Of a stretch of DNA of 64,000 bases, positions 44,592 to 51,620 are shown piece by piece. Both the position numbers and the translations under genes were made by a program. Within the stretch, counting starts at the first letter, position 1, and the number at the start of each line of letters is the position of its first letter. The notes beneath the pieces were generated by a model. The model was not told the DNA's origin, searched no databases, and saw only the letters and a program-made list of their open reading frames with translations. This stretch comes from an uncultured Eubacteriales bacterium (GTDB taxonomy: Bacteria; Bacillota; Clostridia; Oscillospirales; Oscillospiraceae): assembly GCA_900545405.1 (NCBI GenBank), contig UQYT01000001.1, positions 124,001 to 188,000 on the forward strand, written 5' to 3'.

Positions 44592-45143
44592 GTGCCCAAC
44601 TATGACATCATACCGCTTGCCACCGATCTGCTGGACTACACCATTCAGCGGGTCAAGGTCAAAGAGCCCCAATACACCAAGGTCAAGGCCTATGTGATGG
44701 AAAACGGCCAGATGGTGGAAAAGGAGCTCTTTGAGAAAATCAAGGATGACGGCAAGCCTCACTTTCCCAAGAGCCAGACTTTCCACATGTGCGCTGACAT
44801 GCAGCGCATGGCCAGCGCCATCCTCCAGAAATGCAACTCCGCTGATGGCCGTTATTTTGAAACTGAGTATGAGGAACGCCTCAAGGACCTTGATGAGGTC
44901 ATCGTCCTCTGCGACACTCTCAACCAGTACATCAACCTGAGCTATAAGCGCAAGTACATCTCTGGTGACCAGTGCCACTACTGGGCAGAGCTGGTGCGCC
45001 CGGTCCGTCAAAAGGCTTTCAACTGGAAACGCAATGACAGCAACCGTGCCGCCGCTCTGCGTGAGGCAAAGGCCAACCAGGAGCTTGCCAAAATGGGCCA
45101 GATGGCCCAGCAAATTGCTGAGGCCCTGGCCCGCAACCCCTGA
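44592..45143 (+). CDS. Avd-like DGR accessory protein (four-helix bundle)
   Basis: A 183-residue helical protein starting at GTG 44592. The central part (FPKSQTFHMCADMQRMASAI, then LDEVIVLCDTLNQYINLSYKRKYIS and HYWAELVRPVRQKAFNW) has the length, helix pattern and spacing of Avd proteins, the basic pentamers that bind the DGR reverse transcriptase and template RNA. It is longer than typical Avd (about 115-130 residues), with extra N- and C-terminal parts. Position just upstream of the template repeat supports the call. Confidence 0.8.
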   Translation: MPNYDIIPLATDLLDYTIQRVKVKEPQYTKVKAYVMENGQMVEKELFEKIKDDGKPHFPKSQTFHMCADMQRMASAILQKCNSADGRYFETEYEERLKDLDEVIVLCDTLNQYINLSYKRKYISGDQCHYWAELVRPVRQKAFNWKRNDSNRAAALREAKANQELAKMGQMAQQIAEALARNP

Positions 45144-45198
45144 AAGGATATACCAGCCGAGAGCTGTTATATTTGGGTATGACCTATTTTTCCACTGT

Positions 45199-45299
45199 GC
45201 TCCCCGAACACGAACAACACCAACAACGCCGTTTACTTGAACACCAATGGCAATGTCAACAACAACAACTGCACAAACACCAACGGGTCCCGCCCCGCT
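45199..45299 (+). repeat. DGR template repeat (TR)
   Basis: A noncoding 101-nt segment with 35 A, mostly in AAC/AAT triplets, between avd and the reverse transcriptase. It aligns without gaps to 47017-47117; I count 22 differences, all at template A. Its last 63 nt align in the same way to 9597-9659. It ends in GGGTCCCGCCCCGCT, the candidate initiation block. Confidence 0.95.
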
Positions 45300-45524
45300 C
45301 TGATGGTAAGGCCTGACTGAGTAGGCCCAAAGCCCAAAACCGTGCCGTCCATCACATCAAAGGAGGTCATACCCAGCCTTGGTGAGGCCAAGGCAAACAC
45401 ATTGCGCTGATGCCCCGCTGCTTTCCAGAAAAGTGGCGGGGCTACTGGTCCTATCATGCGGCACCTACACAGCGCATGAGGAGAGGCTGGCCAGCCGAAC
45501 ACTGATAGGGGGCCATCCGTTTGT
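45199..45524 (+). ncRNA. DGR template RNA: TR plus structured spacer
   Basis: Downstream of the TR, 225 bases run to the reverse transcriptase start with no convincing gene. They contain two stable hairpins: GCCTTGG/CCAAGGC (45376-45394) and GCCCCGC/GCGGGGC (45412-45442), the latter extending inward. In known DGRs the RNA downstream of TR folds and is needed to prime cDNA synthesis, so this spacer is probably part of the functional RNA. The 55 bases before the TR (45144-45198) show nothing else clear. Confidence 0.7.
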
Positions 45525-46550
45525 ATGAAATTTTCTGAAATATGCACCTTTGCGGTGATCTATGCGGCATACATGGCCGCCCGGCGGGGCAAACGCTCCA
45601 GAGCCGCTACCGCACACTATGAGGTGCGCCTGCTTGAGAACATCGTCAACCTGGTCTATATCCTAAAAACCAAGATTTACAGACCCGGCGTGTTTCGTGT
45701 GTTCTATGTCTATGAGCCCAAGAAAAGGCTGGTGCAGGCACCCGCTTTTGTGGACAAGGTGGTCCAGCACGCCATAGTGGACAATCTCCTCTATGACCGC
45801 ATCACCCGCAGTTTCATCCTGGACAACTACGCATCCCAAAAGAACAAGGGCCTGCACTTCGGCCTGGACCGGCTCAAAGGATTTTTCACGGACTACTGGA
45901 ATAAGCACCACACCGCTGAGGGCTGGGTGCTCAAGTGTGATGTCCGCCATTTCTTTGCAAGCATCAACCATGACAAGCTCAAGGAAAAGCTCAAAAAGCT
46001 GGACCTTGAGCCTGTTGTTTATGACCTGCTTTGCATCTATATTGACTGCTCTGACGGCCTGCCGCTGGGGTATCAGACATCACAGCTCTTTGCCCTCCTG
46101 TTCCTGGATGACTTTGACCACTTCGTCAAGGAACAGCTCCACATCCAATACTATGGCCGCTACATGGATGACTTTTTCCTCATCCACCCGGACAAGGAAT
46201 ACCTGCAATTCTGCCTCCGGGAAATACGGGCCTACATGGATAGCCTGGGGCTGGAACTGAATGAGAAAACCCAAATCTTTCCCATCCGCAACGGCATTGA
46301 CTTTTTGGGCTTTCACACCTACCTGACGGAAAGCGGCAAGGTCATCCGCAAGCTGCGGCACAGCAGCATCAAGCGGATGCGTGCCAAGCTCCGCCGCTGG
46401 GAAAAGGAATACCCGGCGGGCCTGGTGACCCGTGAGCAAATCCTGCAATCCTGGCAGGCGTGGGATGCCCACGCCGCACATGGCAACACTTGGGCCCTGC
46501 GCCAGCAGGTGCGGGACCGTGTGCAAAATATTCTAAAGGAGGAAATCTGA
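45525..46550 (+). CDS. DGR reverse transcriptase
   Basis: A 341-residue reverse transcriptase. The catalytic YMDD is at residues 213-216 (YYGRYMDDFFLIH). Motif 4 reads LPLGYQTSQLFALL, with the SQ typical of DGR enzymes, and KCDVRHFFASINHD is the first catalytic Asp motif. There is no maturase or endonuclease domain, unlike group II intron enzymes. With Avd it would copy the template RNA, misincorporating at adenines, and produce cDNA that replaces the variable repeats. Confidence 0.96.
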   Translation: MKFSEICTFAVIYAAYMAARRGKRSRAATAHYEVRLLENIVNLVYILKTKIYRPGVFRVFYVYEPKKRLVQAPAFVDKVVQHAIVDNLLYDRITRSFILDNYASQKNKGLHFGLDRLKGFFTDYWNKHHTAEGWVLKCDVRHFFASINHDKLKEKLKKLDLEPVVYDLLCIYIDCSDGLPLGYQTSQLFALLFLDDFDHFVKEQLHIQYYGRYMDDFFLIHPDKEYLQFCLREIRAYMDSLGLELNEKTQIFPIRNGIDFLGFHTYLTESGKVIRKLRHSSIKRMRAKLRRWEKEYPAGLVTREQILQSWQAWDAHAAHGNTWALRQQVRDRVQNILKEEI

Positions 46551-46553
46551 TCT

Positions 46554-47774
46554 ATGGCCACAACCACCCTGGGCAACAAAGCTGTGGGCAGTATCATCCA
46601 GCTCAAGGAAAATAGCAAGCTGGTGAGCTTCTATGTTGCCAAGCACAACTATGAGAACTCCCTCAACGGCATGGGCCGCACGCTGGTGGTCCGCAAGGAC
46701 TGCTATGACAGCCGCCAGTGGCACAGCTCCAATGTCAATGCCTACGCCTCCAGCGCCATTGATAGCTGGCTCAACGGCACCTACAAAAACCTGCTTGACG
46801 CAGACATCCGTGGGGTCATCGGCACCACGAAAATCAAGTACACCCCCGGCAACGGCAACAACACCGTTGGCACGCTGGAGCGTGCCATCTTCCTGCTGTC
46901 TGCCACTGAGCTGAACAGATCGGCAAGCTGGTTTAATGTGGAGGGCACGGCGCTGGAAATCGCCAGCTCTCTCCAGATCGCCTACATGAACGGCTCCGCC
47001 GTTGTTCAGTGGACCCGCTCCCCGCGCACGAACTACGCCGTCAGCGCCGTTTGCTTGGTCACCCATGGCAATGTCGGCTACTACGGCTGCGCGAGCACCT
47101 GCGGGTCCCGCCCCGCTTTCACTCTCCCCTCCACCCTCTCTGTGAGCGATGACGGCACTGTGTCCGTCAACACTGCGCCCACCATCACCAGCTCCACGGC
47201 CAATGGCTCCAACCTGGGCACCAAGACGGCGGGCTTTAACTTCCAGTACACGGTCAACGATGTGGACGGGGACACTGTGACGGTCAAGGAGTACCTGGAC
47301 AATGTGCTCAAGCGCACCTACACCGCAACCCTGGGCCAGGTCAACACATTCCAAGCTGTCACGGCTGCCAACTGGCAGAAAATCCTCAACGGCTCCCACA
47401 CCCTCAAGGTGGTGGCCAATGACGGTAAGGCCGACAGCACCGCCTACACGGTGACCTTTGCCAAAAAGGTGACCAAGGCCACTGTCACGCTGGCAGCGCC
47501 GCTGGAGGCAGATGATGCCATTTCTGTGATGGTTATGAACATCGTGGGCACCCTGCCTGCGGATGCGGTCATGGAGGTGCTGGTCACCAACAACGCCAAG
47601 GACACCGCCCCCGTCTGGGAGGATGCCACGGCGGATGTCAAGAATGGCGCAAACCATGTGTTCACCAATAAGACCGCCACCAATGGCTTTGCGTTCAACT
47701 TCAAGCTCTCTGTTGAGCGTGGAGCCAGTGACACCGGCGGCTATATTTCTAACATCGGAGGTGCTTTTGAATAA
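46554..47774 (+). CDS. DGR variable protein 2, probable receptor-binding tail protein
   Basis: A 406-residue protein starting behind AAAGGAGG. The N-terminal 195 residues form a DUF6273/C-type-lectin-like domain (NAYASSAIDSWLNGTY, LFLLSATEL-like strand) ending with GSRPAFTLPS. The variable repeat covers about residues 155-188. An Ig/cadherin-like domain follows (about 200-300, NDVDGDTVTVKEYLDN), then a second beta domain to the end. So the variable part is internal, not C-terminal. Its position after the fibres suggests it binds host receptors. Confidence 0.88.
   Translation: MATTTLGNKAVGSIIQLKENSKLVSFYVAKHNYENSLNGMGRTLVVRKDCYDSRQWHSSNVNAYASSAIDSWLNGTYKNLLDADIRGVIGTTKIKYTPGNGNNTVGTLERAIFLLSATELNRSASWFNVEGTALEIASSLQIAYMNGSAVVQWTRSPRTNYAVSAVCLVTHGNVGYYGCASTCGSRPAFTLPSTLSVSDDGTVSVNTAPTITSSTANGSNLGTKTAGFNFQYTVNDVDGDTVTVKEYLDNVLKRTYTATLGQVNTFQAVTAANWQKILNGSHTLKVVANDGKADSTAYTVTFAKKVTKATVTLAAPLEADDAISVMVMNIVGTLPADAVMEVLVTNNAKDTAPVWEDATADVKNGANHVFTNKTATNGFAFNFKLSVERGASDTGGYISNIGGAFE
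47017..47117 (+). repeat. DGR variable repeat VR2
   Basis: 101 nt matching the template repeat at 45199-45299 with 22 differences by my count, all at template adenines (A to G, C or T). The 15-nt GC-rich end (47103-47117) is unchanged. VR2 starts 467 bases downstream of the reverse transcriptase stop. Confidence 0.96.
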
Positions 47775-47962
47775 TGGCTGTTTACTATGACAACACGAGC
47801 CTCAAGGCAAAGCATGAGCGCAAGCGCTCCCTGGAGGAGCTGACCAAGATAAACAAAGAGCTCAAGACCCGGCTCCAGGCAACGGAGGAGGACCTGACCA
47901 ACACCCAGGTGGCCCTCACGGAGGTCTATGAGCTGCTGGCAGGAGGTGGAGAGAATGGCTAA
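47774..47962 (+). CDS. Small coiled-coil protein
   Basis: A 62-residue protein, mostly one charged helix (EELTKINKELKTRLQATEEDLTNTQVALTEVYELL). It starts at the last base of the variable protein's stop codon. Such short coiled coils often follow fibre genes, and may be trimerisation or chaperone pieces. Unrecognised. Confidence 0.65.
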   Translation: MAVYYDNTSLKAKHERKRSLEELTKINKELKTRLQATEEDLTNTQVALTEVYELLAGGGENG

Positions 47963-48068
47963 GGTATATGCCGCCCTCATCCGCAAGGGCCTCAAGACCC
48001 TGGATGATGTCCCCGCCAACCTGCGTGACGCTGTTGCCAAGCTGCTGGAGGAGAGCACCGATGCGTGA
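47955..48068 (+). CDS. CD1375-like small phage protein, copy 1
   Basis: A 37-residue ORF (MAKVYAALIRKGLKTLDDVP...) behind AGGAGG. It matches the short phage family annotated CD1375 in Clostridia, which lies just before lysis genes. A close relative follows at 48118. Confidence 0.7.
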   Translation: MAKVYAALIRKGLKTLDDVPANLRDAVAKLLEESTDA

Positions 48069-48117
48069 GCTCCGCCTGCGGCTTGCTTTATTTCTGTTGA
48101 GAAAGGAGGTGCAAGAC

Positions 48118-48234
48118 ATGGCTGTTGTGTACGCTACCCTCATCATCAAGGGCCGCAAGACCATTGACCAGGTGCCCGCTCTGCTGCGTAAGCAGGTGGA
48201 GGAAATCCTGGCAGACCTGGAGGTTGAGGTCTAA
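48118..48234 (+). CDS. CD1375-like small phage protein, copy 2
   Basis: A 38-residue protein (MAVVYATLIIKGRKTIDQVP...) from ATG 48118, chosen over ATG 48061 because AAAGGAGG sits at the right distance. It is clearly related to copy 1 (VYAxLIxKGxKTxDxVP), so the pair probably arose by duplication. Confidence 0.75.
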   Translation: MAVVYATLIIKGRKTIDQVPALLRKQVEEILADLEVEV

Positions 48235-48250
48235 AGCCCCAGCCCAGCAG

Positions 48251-48287
48251 GAGGGGCACACCCGTGCGGTGTGCCCCTCTTATTTTT
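48251..48287 (+). terminator. Terminator after the tail operon
   Basis: A perfect 12-bp stem (arms 48251-48262 and 48268-48279, loop CGTGC) is followed by TTATTTTT. It separates the tail/DGR genes from the lysis cassette. Confidence 0.85.
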
Positions 48288-48309
48288 GAACAACAGGAGG
48301 ACAAAAAGG

Positions 48310-48648
48310 ATGCTGGAAACGCTGAGGAGCTACTGGTCTATCATCTCCACCATCATCACCGTGGTAGCCGTCCCCGCCGTTGGCTACCTCTACAAGAAAT
48401 ACAAGCAGGCGGACGCACGGCAAAAGGCGGTAGAGCTGGGGGTCCAGGCCCTCCTCCGTGACCGCATCGTGCAATCCTATTATCACTATGAGGAGCGTGG
48501 CTGGATAACTCTGCACGGCCTTGAGAATGTCAACGCCATGTATAAGGAATACCACGCTTTGGGCGGCAATGGCACCGTGACGGCGCTGGTCAATAACATC
48601 CATGAGCTTGAGGTCCGGGACGATAAGCGCCCCGCCTCTCAGGCCTGA
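48310..48648 (+). CDS. Membrane protein of the lysis cassette, holin-like
   Basis: A 112-residue protein from ATG 48310 (AGGAGG upstream). One N-terminal transmembrane segment (about residues 9-29, WSIISTIITVVAVPAVGYLY) leads to a charged helical tail ending with YYHYEERGWITLHGLENVNAMYKEYHALGGNGTV. This tail is common in small phage membrane proteins near endolysins. Holin or holin-partner role is inferred. Confidence 0.65.
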   Translation: MLETLRSYWSIISTIITVVAVPAVGYLYKKYKQADARQKAVELGVQALLRDRIVQSYYHYEERGWITLHGLENVNAMYKEYHALGGNGTVTALVNNIHELEVRDDKRPASQA

Positions 48649-48665
48649 GCTGGAGAGGAGGGCGC

Positions 48666-48944
48666 ATGGAGTTTTCAAAGAAAATGCTGGTGCTGCACAT
48701 CTGCATTTCCGTCCTCCTCTGCATCACCACGATAGTGGGGACGCTCACGGACCATGATGTCACAGCCATTGCGGCGCTCACCGGCACCTCTTTTGTGACA
48801 GATGGTGCCTGGGGCGGCTTTTACTACTGGAAAAGCAAGAATGAAAACCGGGCGAAATACGCCCAGCGTTTTCTCAACAGGTTTGCGGACAAGTACGGAG
48901 CTGATGCGGCCCTCCGGGCCACTGAGATCGTGCTGAAAGATTGA
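48666..48944 (+). CDS. Small two-helix membrane protein, holin-like
   Basis: A 92-residue protein with two hydrophobic segments (about residues 7-26 and 33-55) and a charged C-terminal tail with helical FLNRFADKYGADAALRATEIV. Size, topology and position directly before the endolysin gene fit a holin or antiholin. Confidence 0.65.
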   Translation: MEFSKKMLVLHICISVLLCITTIVGTLTDHDVTAIAALTGTSFVTDGAWGGFYYWKSKNENRAKYAQRFLNRFADKYGADAALRATEIVLKD

Positions 48945-48963
48945 ATAAAGGAGGACATGCTCA

Positions 48964-49941
48964 ATGACTGAAAAAGAACTCCGGCAGAAAGTTGTGGACA
49001 CTGCGGTGAGCTATCTGGGCTGCAAAGAGGCCAACGGCTCCCACCGCAAAATCATTGACCTCTACAACTCCCACAAGCCCCTGGCCAGGGGCTATGCGGT
49101 GAAATACACGGATGCCTGGTGCTCCACCTTTGCATCCGCTGTGGCCATCGCCTGCGGCCTCACGGACATCATCCCAACGGAGTGCGGCTGTGAGCGCCAC
49201 ATTGACCTTTTCAAAAAGATGGGCTCCTGGGTGGAGAATGATGCCTATGTGCCCAGCCCCGGTGACTACATTTTCTATGACTGGCAGGACGGCAGCAACT
49301 ACGCCACCACGGACAACACCGGCTCTGCGGACCATGTTGGCATTGTGGTGTCATGCGATGGCAAGACCATCAAGGTCATTGAGGGCAACATGAGTGATGC
49401 CGTTGGCTACCGCAAGCTGGCCGTCAATGGCCGCTACATCCGGGGCTTTGGCGTGCCCAAGTACGCCTCCAAGGCCACCTCTGCGCCCTCCGGGGGTGGG
49501 GAGGTATCCACGCCCGGAAAAGATGAAAAGCCCGCTCCTGGGCTTGCTGTGGGCTCCGTGGTGACCTTTACGGGCACCAAGCACTATATCAGCTCCATGG
49601 CCGTCAACGGCAAGAGCTGCAAGCCCGGTGAGGCCAAGGTCACCGCCGTGGCCAAGTCTGGCAAGCACCCCTACCACCTCATCAAGACCACCGGCAGCTC
49701 CTCCACCGTCTATGGCTGGGTGGATGCTGCTGATGTCAAGGAAGTGGTCCCGGCCATCGTCAAGGGCTCCAAGGTCAAGGTGGCCAAGGGAGCCAAAACC
49801 TACAACGGCGGCAGCCTGGCCTCCTATGTCTACACCACCACCTACACCGTCATCCAGATTGACGGCTCCCGTGTGGTCATCGGCATCAATGGCGTGGTCA
49901 CGGCGGCTGTCAACATCAAGGACCTCACGCTGGTGGGGTAA
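48964..49941 (+). CDS. Endolysin: CHAP-like amidase/peptidase with SH3-like repeats
   Basis: A 325-residue lysin. The N-terminal Cys-His peptidase-like domain has the catalytic Cys in DAWCSTFASA and the His in SADHVGIV, so it would cut the peptide part of peptidoglycan. A linker (about 173-195) leads to two SH3b-like wall-binding repeats (GSVVTFTGTKHYISS... and GSKVKVAKGAKTYNGG...). No signal peptide, so release depends on a holin. Confidence 0.9.
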   Translation: MTEKELRQKVVDTAVSYLGCKEANGSHRKIIDLYNSHKPLARGYAVKYTDAWCSTFASAVAIACGLTDIIPTECGCERHIDLFKKMGSWVENDAYVPSPGDYIFYDWQDGSNYATTDNTGSADHVGIVVSCDGKTIKVIEGNMSDAVGYRKLAVNGRYIRGFGVPKYASKATSAPSGGGEVSTPGKDEKPAPGLAVGSVVTFTGTKHYISSMAVNGKSCKPGEAKVTAVAKSGKHPYHLIKTTGSSSTVYGWVDAADVKEVVPAIVKGSKVKVAKGAKTYNGGSLASYVYTTTYTVIQIDGSRVVIGINGVVTAAVNIKDLTLVG

Positions 49942-49953
49942 AGGAGGAAATCT

Positions 49954-50350
49954 ATGACTACTTCCATCATCCATCTGGCCGTTGGCCTGGTGCTCCTGGT
50001 GGCCGTCAACATCGTGCTGGGCGGCCGTCAACATCGTGCTGGGCGGCCTCAACGCCCTCTTTGACGGCAGTTTCGACAAGGTGAAACTCCGCAACGGCAT
50101 CATCAAGGGCATCATTGTGGCGGCCTGTTTCATTGCCTTTTACATGGCGGGCTACCTCAACCCGGACATCATCGCCATTGATGTGGACGGGCAGACCGTG
50201 AACTTGATGACCGCCTCCAACCTGGCGCTGCTCACGGCCTATGTGCTCTATGCCAAAGATGTATTTGTGAAATTGAAAAACCTGATTTTGAGCAAGACCT
50301 CCGGCACGCCGCCGGAGGAGCCCGCCGCAGAGCAGGAAACCGCTGAATAA
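49954..50350 (+). pseudogene. Membrane (holin-like) gene frameshifted by a 22-bp tandem duplication
   Basis: From ATG 49954 (AAAGGAGG upstream) the frame runs MTTSIIHLAVGLVLLVAVNIVLGG and then stops at 50062-50064 after 36 codons. A 22-bp unit is repeated exactly at 50002-50023 and 50024-50045. Removing one copy restores an uninterrupted 124-residue protein with three likely transmembrane segments and an acidic tail ending EEPAAEQETAE. The gene is therefore off in this copy, and could revert by slippage or recombination between the repeats. A sequencing or assembly error is possible. Confidence 0.85.
50002..50045 (+). repeat. 22-bp perfect tandem duplication
   Basis: Two adjacent identical copies beginning GCCGTCAACATC (50002-50023, 50024-50045). 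Twenty-two is not a multiple of three, so the duplication shifts the frame of the membrane gene around it. Confidence 0.95.
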
Positions 50351-50356
50351 GACGAA

Positions 50357-50389
50357 AGCCGGAGAGGGTCAAACCTCTCCGGCTTTTTT
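50357..50389 (+). terminator. Late operon terminator
   Basis: A perfect stem AGCCGGAGAGG / CCTCTCCGGCT with a short loop and TTTTTT. It ends plus-strand late transcription before the convergent minus-strand genes. Confidence 0.88.
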
Positions 50390-50392
50390 GCG

Positions 50393-50782
50393 TTATAGGG
50401 TGATGTCCTGGCCCGTGCTGCCTGTGGTGCCTATCTGCTTTTTGAGGGCATAGAGCGCTTTGCTTTCCTTGCCGCCCAAAAACCAGGCGGCCACATGTTT
50501 GTCCCCATAGGTGAAAACCGCATACCACTTGACCGCATTGGTGCGGGAAGTGTTTGGACTGGTGCCTCTGTACTTGGCCGCAAAATTGCGCTCATCCATG
50601 ATGTCCAGGCTGTCAACCTTGGCCAGCGGCAGGGTCACGCTGGGGCCCTCCACCCGGCGGAACACCAGCGCCTCCGCCGTCTGCTCCATAAAGCAGGGCG
50701 CATCCTGGGCAAAGCCTGGCAGGCCCTCATAGTGCATGAGCCGGATGCCCTCCGGCAACGGTGCCTTTTTCTTTCCGAACAT
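50393..50782 (-). CDS. Hypothetical protein, possible PH-like domain
   Basis: A 129-residue minus-strand protein from ATG 50782, behind AGGAGG. It starts MFGKKKAPLPEGIRLMHYEGLPGFAQ and has strands typical of small PH-like or SHOCT-associated proteins (EALVFRRVEGPSVTLPLAKVDSLDI, KWYAVFTYGDKHVAAWFLGG). It is one of only two prophage genes read on the minus strand, so it is probably expressed in the lysogen. Function unknown. Confidence 0.62.
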   Translation of the reverse strand: MFGKKKAPLPEGIRLMHYEGLPGFAQDAPCFMEQTAEALVFRRVEGPSVTLPLAKVDSLDIMDERNFAAKYRGTSPNTSRTNAVKWYAVFTYGDKHVAAWFLGGKESKALYALKKQIGTTGSTGQDITL

Positions 50783-50793
50783 GTCAAAACCTC

Positions 50794-51105
50794 CTATGCT
50801 GATCTGACCCAAAAACTGAGATGGTGGATGTATTCCTCCAGCGGCGCATCCTCAATGCTTTCCGCATCATTGCGGACTATATACTGCATCCAGGTCTTGC
50901 GGCCCTGCAATTTGACTTTTCCCAAGTACGCTCTGGGGCTGCTCACGGAGAGAGCGCCATTGGCCATGCGGCTGATGGTCAATGCTATGCTTTTATGCCC
51001 CTGACGCAGTGCCGCCTCCAGAGCTGCCAAGAAAGCCTCCTCATCCGGCGTGACTGACCACCTGCGGCTGCTCTCCGTTGTATAGCGAATATACACCCCG
51101 CTCAC
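50794..51105 (-). CDS. Hypothetical protein of the leftward lysogenic operon
   Basis: A 103-residue basic protein (MSGVYIRYTTESSRRWSVTP ... YLGKVKLQGRKTWMQYIV) not recognised. It lies 11 bp upstream of the PH-like gene and directly behind the leftward promoter at 51138-51167, so it should respond to the neighbouring repressor. Confidence 0.62.
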   Translation of the reverse strand: MSGVYIRYTTESSRRWSVTPDEEAFLAALEAALRQGHKSIALTISRMANGALSVSSPRAYLGKVKLQGRKTWMQYIVRNDAESIEDAPLEEYIHHLSFWVRSA

Positions 51106-51137
51106 CGTCCTTTTCTGTTTATTCTTGACTTTTCTCC

Positions 51138-51216
51138 ATTATAGTTTGCACCCTGTCTGCGTGTCAAGTATTGGAGCCTTTATTGATAATGACATACCAA
51201 ATGTGCAAACTATAAT
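51138..51216. promoter_or_regulatory. Divergent promoters with a perfect 14-bp inverted repeat operator
   Basis: The 14-mer at 51138-51151 (ATTATAGTTTGCAC) recurs as its exact reverse complement at 51203-51216. The leftward promoter is consensus: -35 TTGACA (51162-51167) and -10 TATAAT (51138-51143), 18 bp apart on the minus strand, so its -10 lies inside one repeat. A TATAAT also lies in the other repeat for the rightward gene, with a weaker -35. This is the likely binding region of the XRE repressor. Confidence 0.8.
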
Positions 51217-51240
51217 TATTTGTGAGAGGAGGCGGTGCAG

Positions 51241-51525
51241 TTGATCGCTGAGAAAATCAAAGCCCTGCGTGAGGCGAGGGGCTGGAGCCAAGCGGAACTT
51301 TCCCGGCGGCTGGGCATCACCAGAAACGGCGTGAACTCTTGGGAGCAGGGGCTCTCTATGCCATCACCGGCGTGCCTGGTGGACCTGGCCAAGGTGTTTG
51401 GCGTGTCCACGGACTACCTGCTGGGGCTGGAACGGCTCACCACGGTGGATGTCACTGGCCTGGCAGACCGTGATGTTGCGGTGCTGGCAGAGCTGGCCGA
51501 AAGGCTCAAAAACTGCAAAGACTGA
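51241..51525 (+). CDS. XRE-family repressor
   Basis: A 94-residue repressor with an N-terminal Cro/C1 helix-turn-helix (IKALREARGWSQAELSRRLGITRNGVNSWEQG, about residues 4-36) and a short C-terminal oligomerisation tail. I choose TTG 51241 because AGGAGG (51227-51232) is 8 nt away; GTG 51235 would be too close. It lacks a peptidase domain, so induction would need another signal than RecA-type self-cleavage. Confidence 0.85.
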   Translation: MIAEKIKALREARGWSQAELSRRLGITRNGVNSWEQGLSMPSPACLVDLAKVFGVSTDYLLGLERLTTVDVTGLADRDVAVLAELAERLKNCKD

Positions 51526-51528
51526 CAC

Positions 51529-51558
51529 AGCGGCTCACTTTTCGTGGGCCGCTTTTTT
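51529..51558 (+). terminator. Terminator after the repressor gene
   Basis: Arms AGCGGCTCAC (51529-51538) and GTGGGCCGCT (51544-51553), with one wobble, followed by TTTTTT. Confidence 0.8.
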
Positions 51559-51562
51559 GTTC

Positions 51563-51591
51563 TTGACTTCATACATCTTTTGGTGTATAAT
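51563..51591 (+). promoter_or_regulatory. Strong promoter for the second XRE gene
   Basis: -35 TTGACT (51563-51568), 17-bp spacer, -10 TATAAT (51586-51591), about 30 bp upstream of the XRE gene at 51621. No copy of the 14-mer operator overlaps it. Confidence 0.85.
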
Positions 51592-51620
51592 CAGAGTACA
51601 TTAAACGGAGGTGCTGCTCT

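Noticed and set aside
45144..45310. Short reading frames across the template repeat, such as a Thr-rich frame read in from the avd region
   Set aside because: They overlap the avd gene in another frame or lack a ribosome site, and the AAC-rich segment is explained by the DGR template.
45525..46550. Group II intron or retron reverse transcriptase
   Set aside because: There is no maturase or endonuclease domain and no msr/msd-like or intron structure, while the TR/VR pairs with adenine-only changes identify a DGR.
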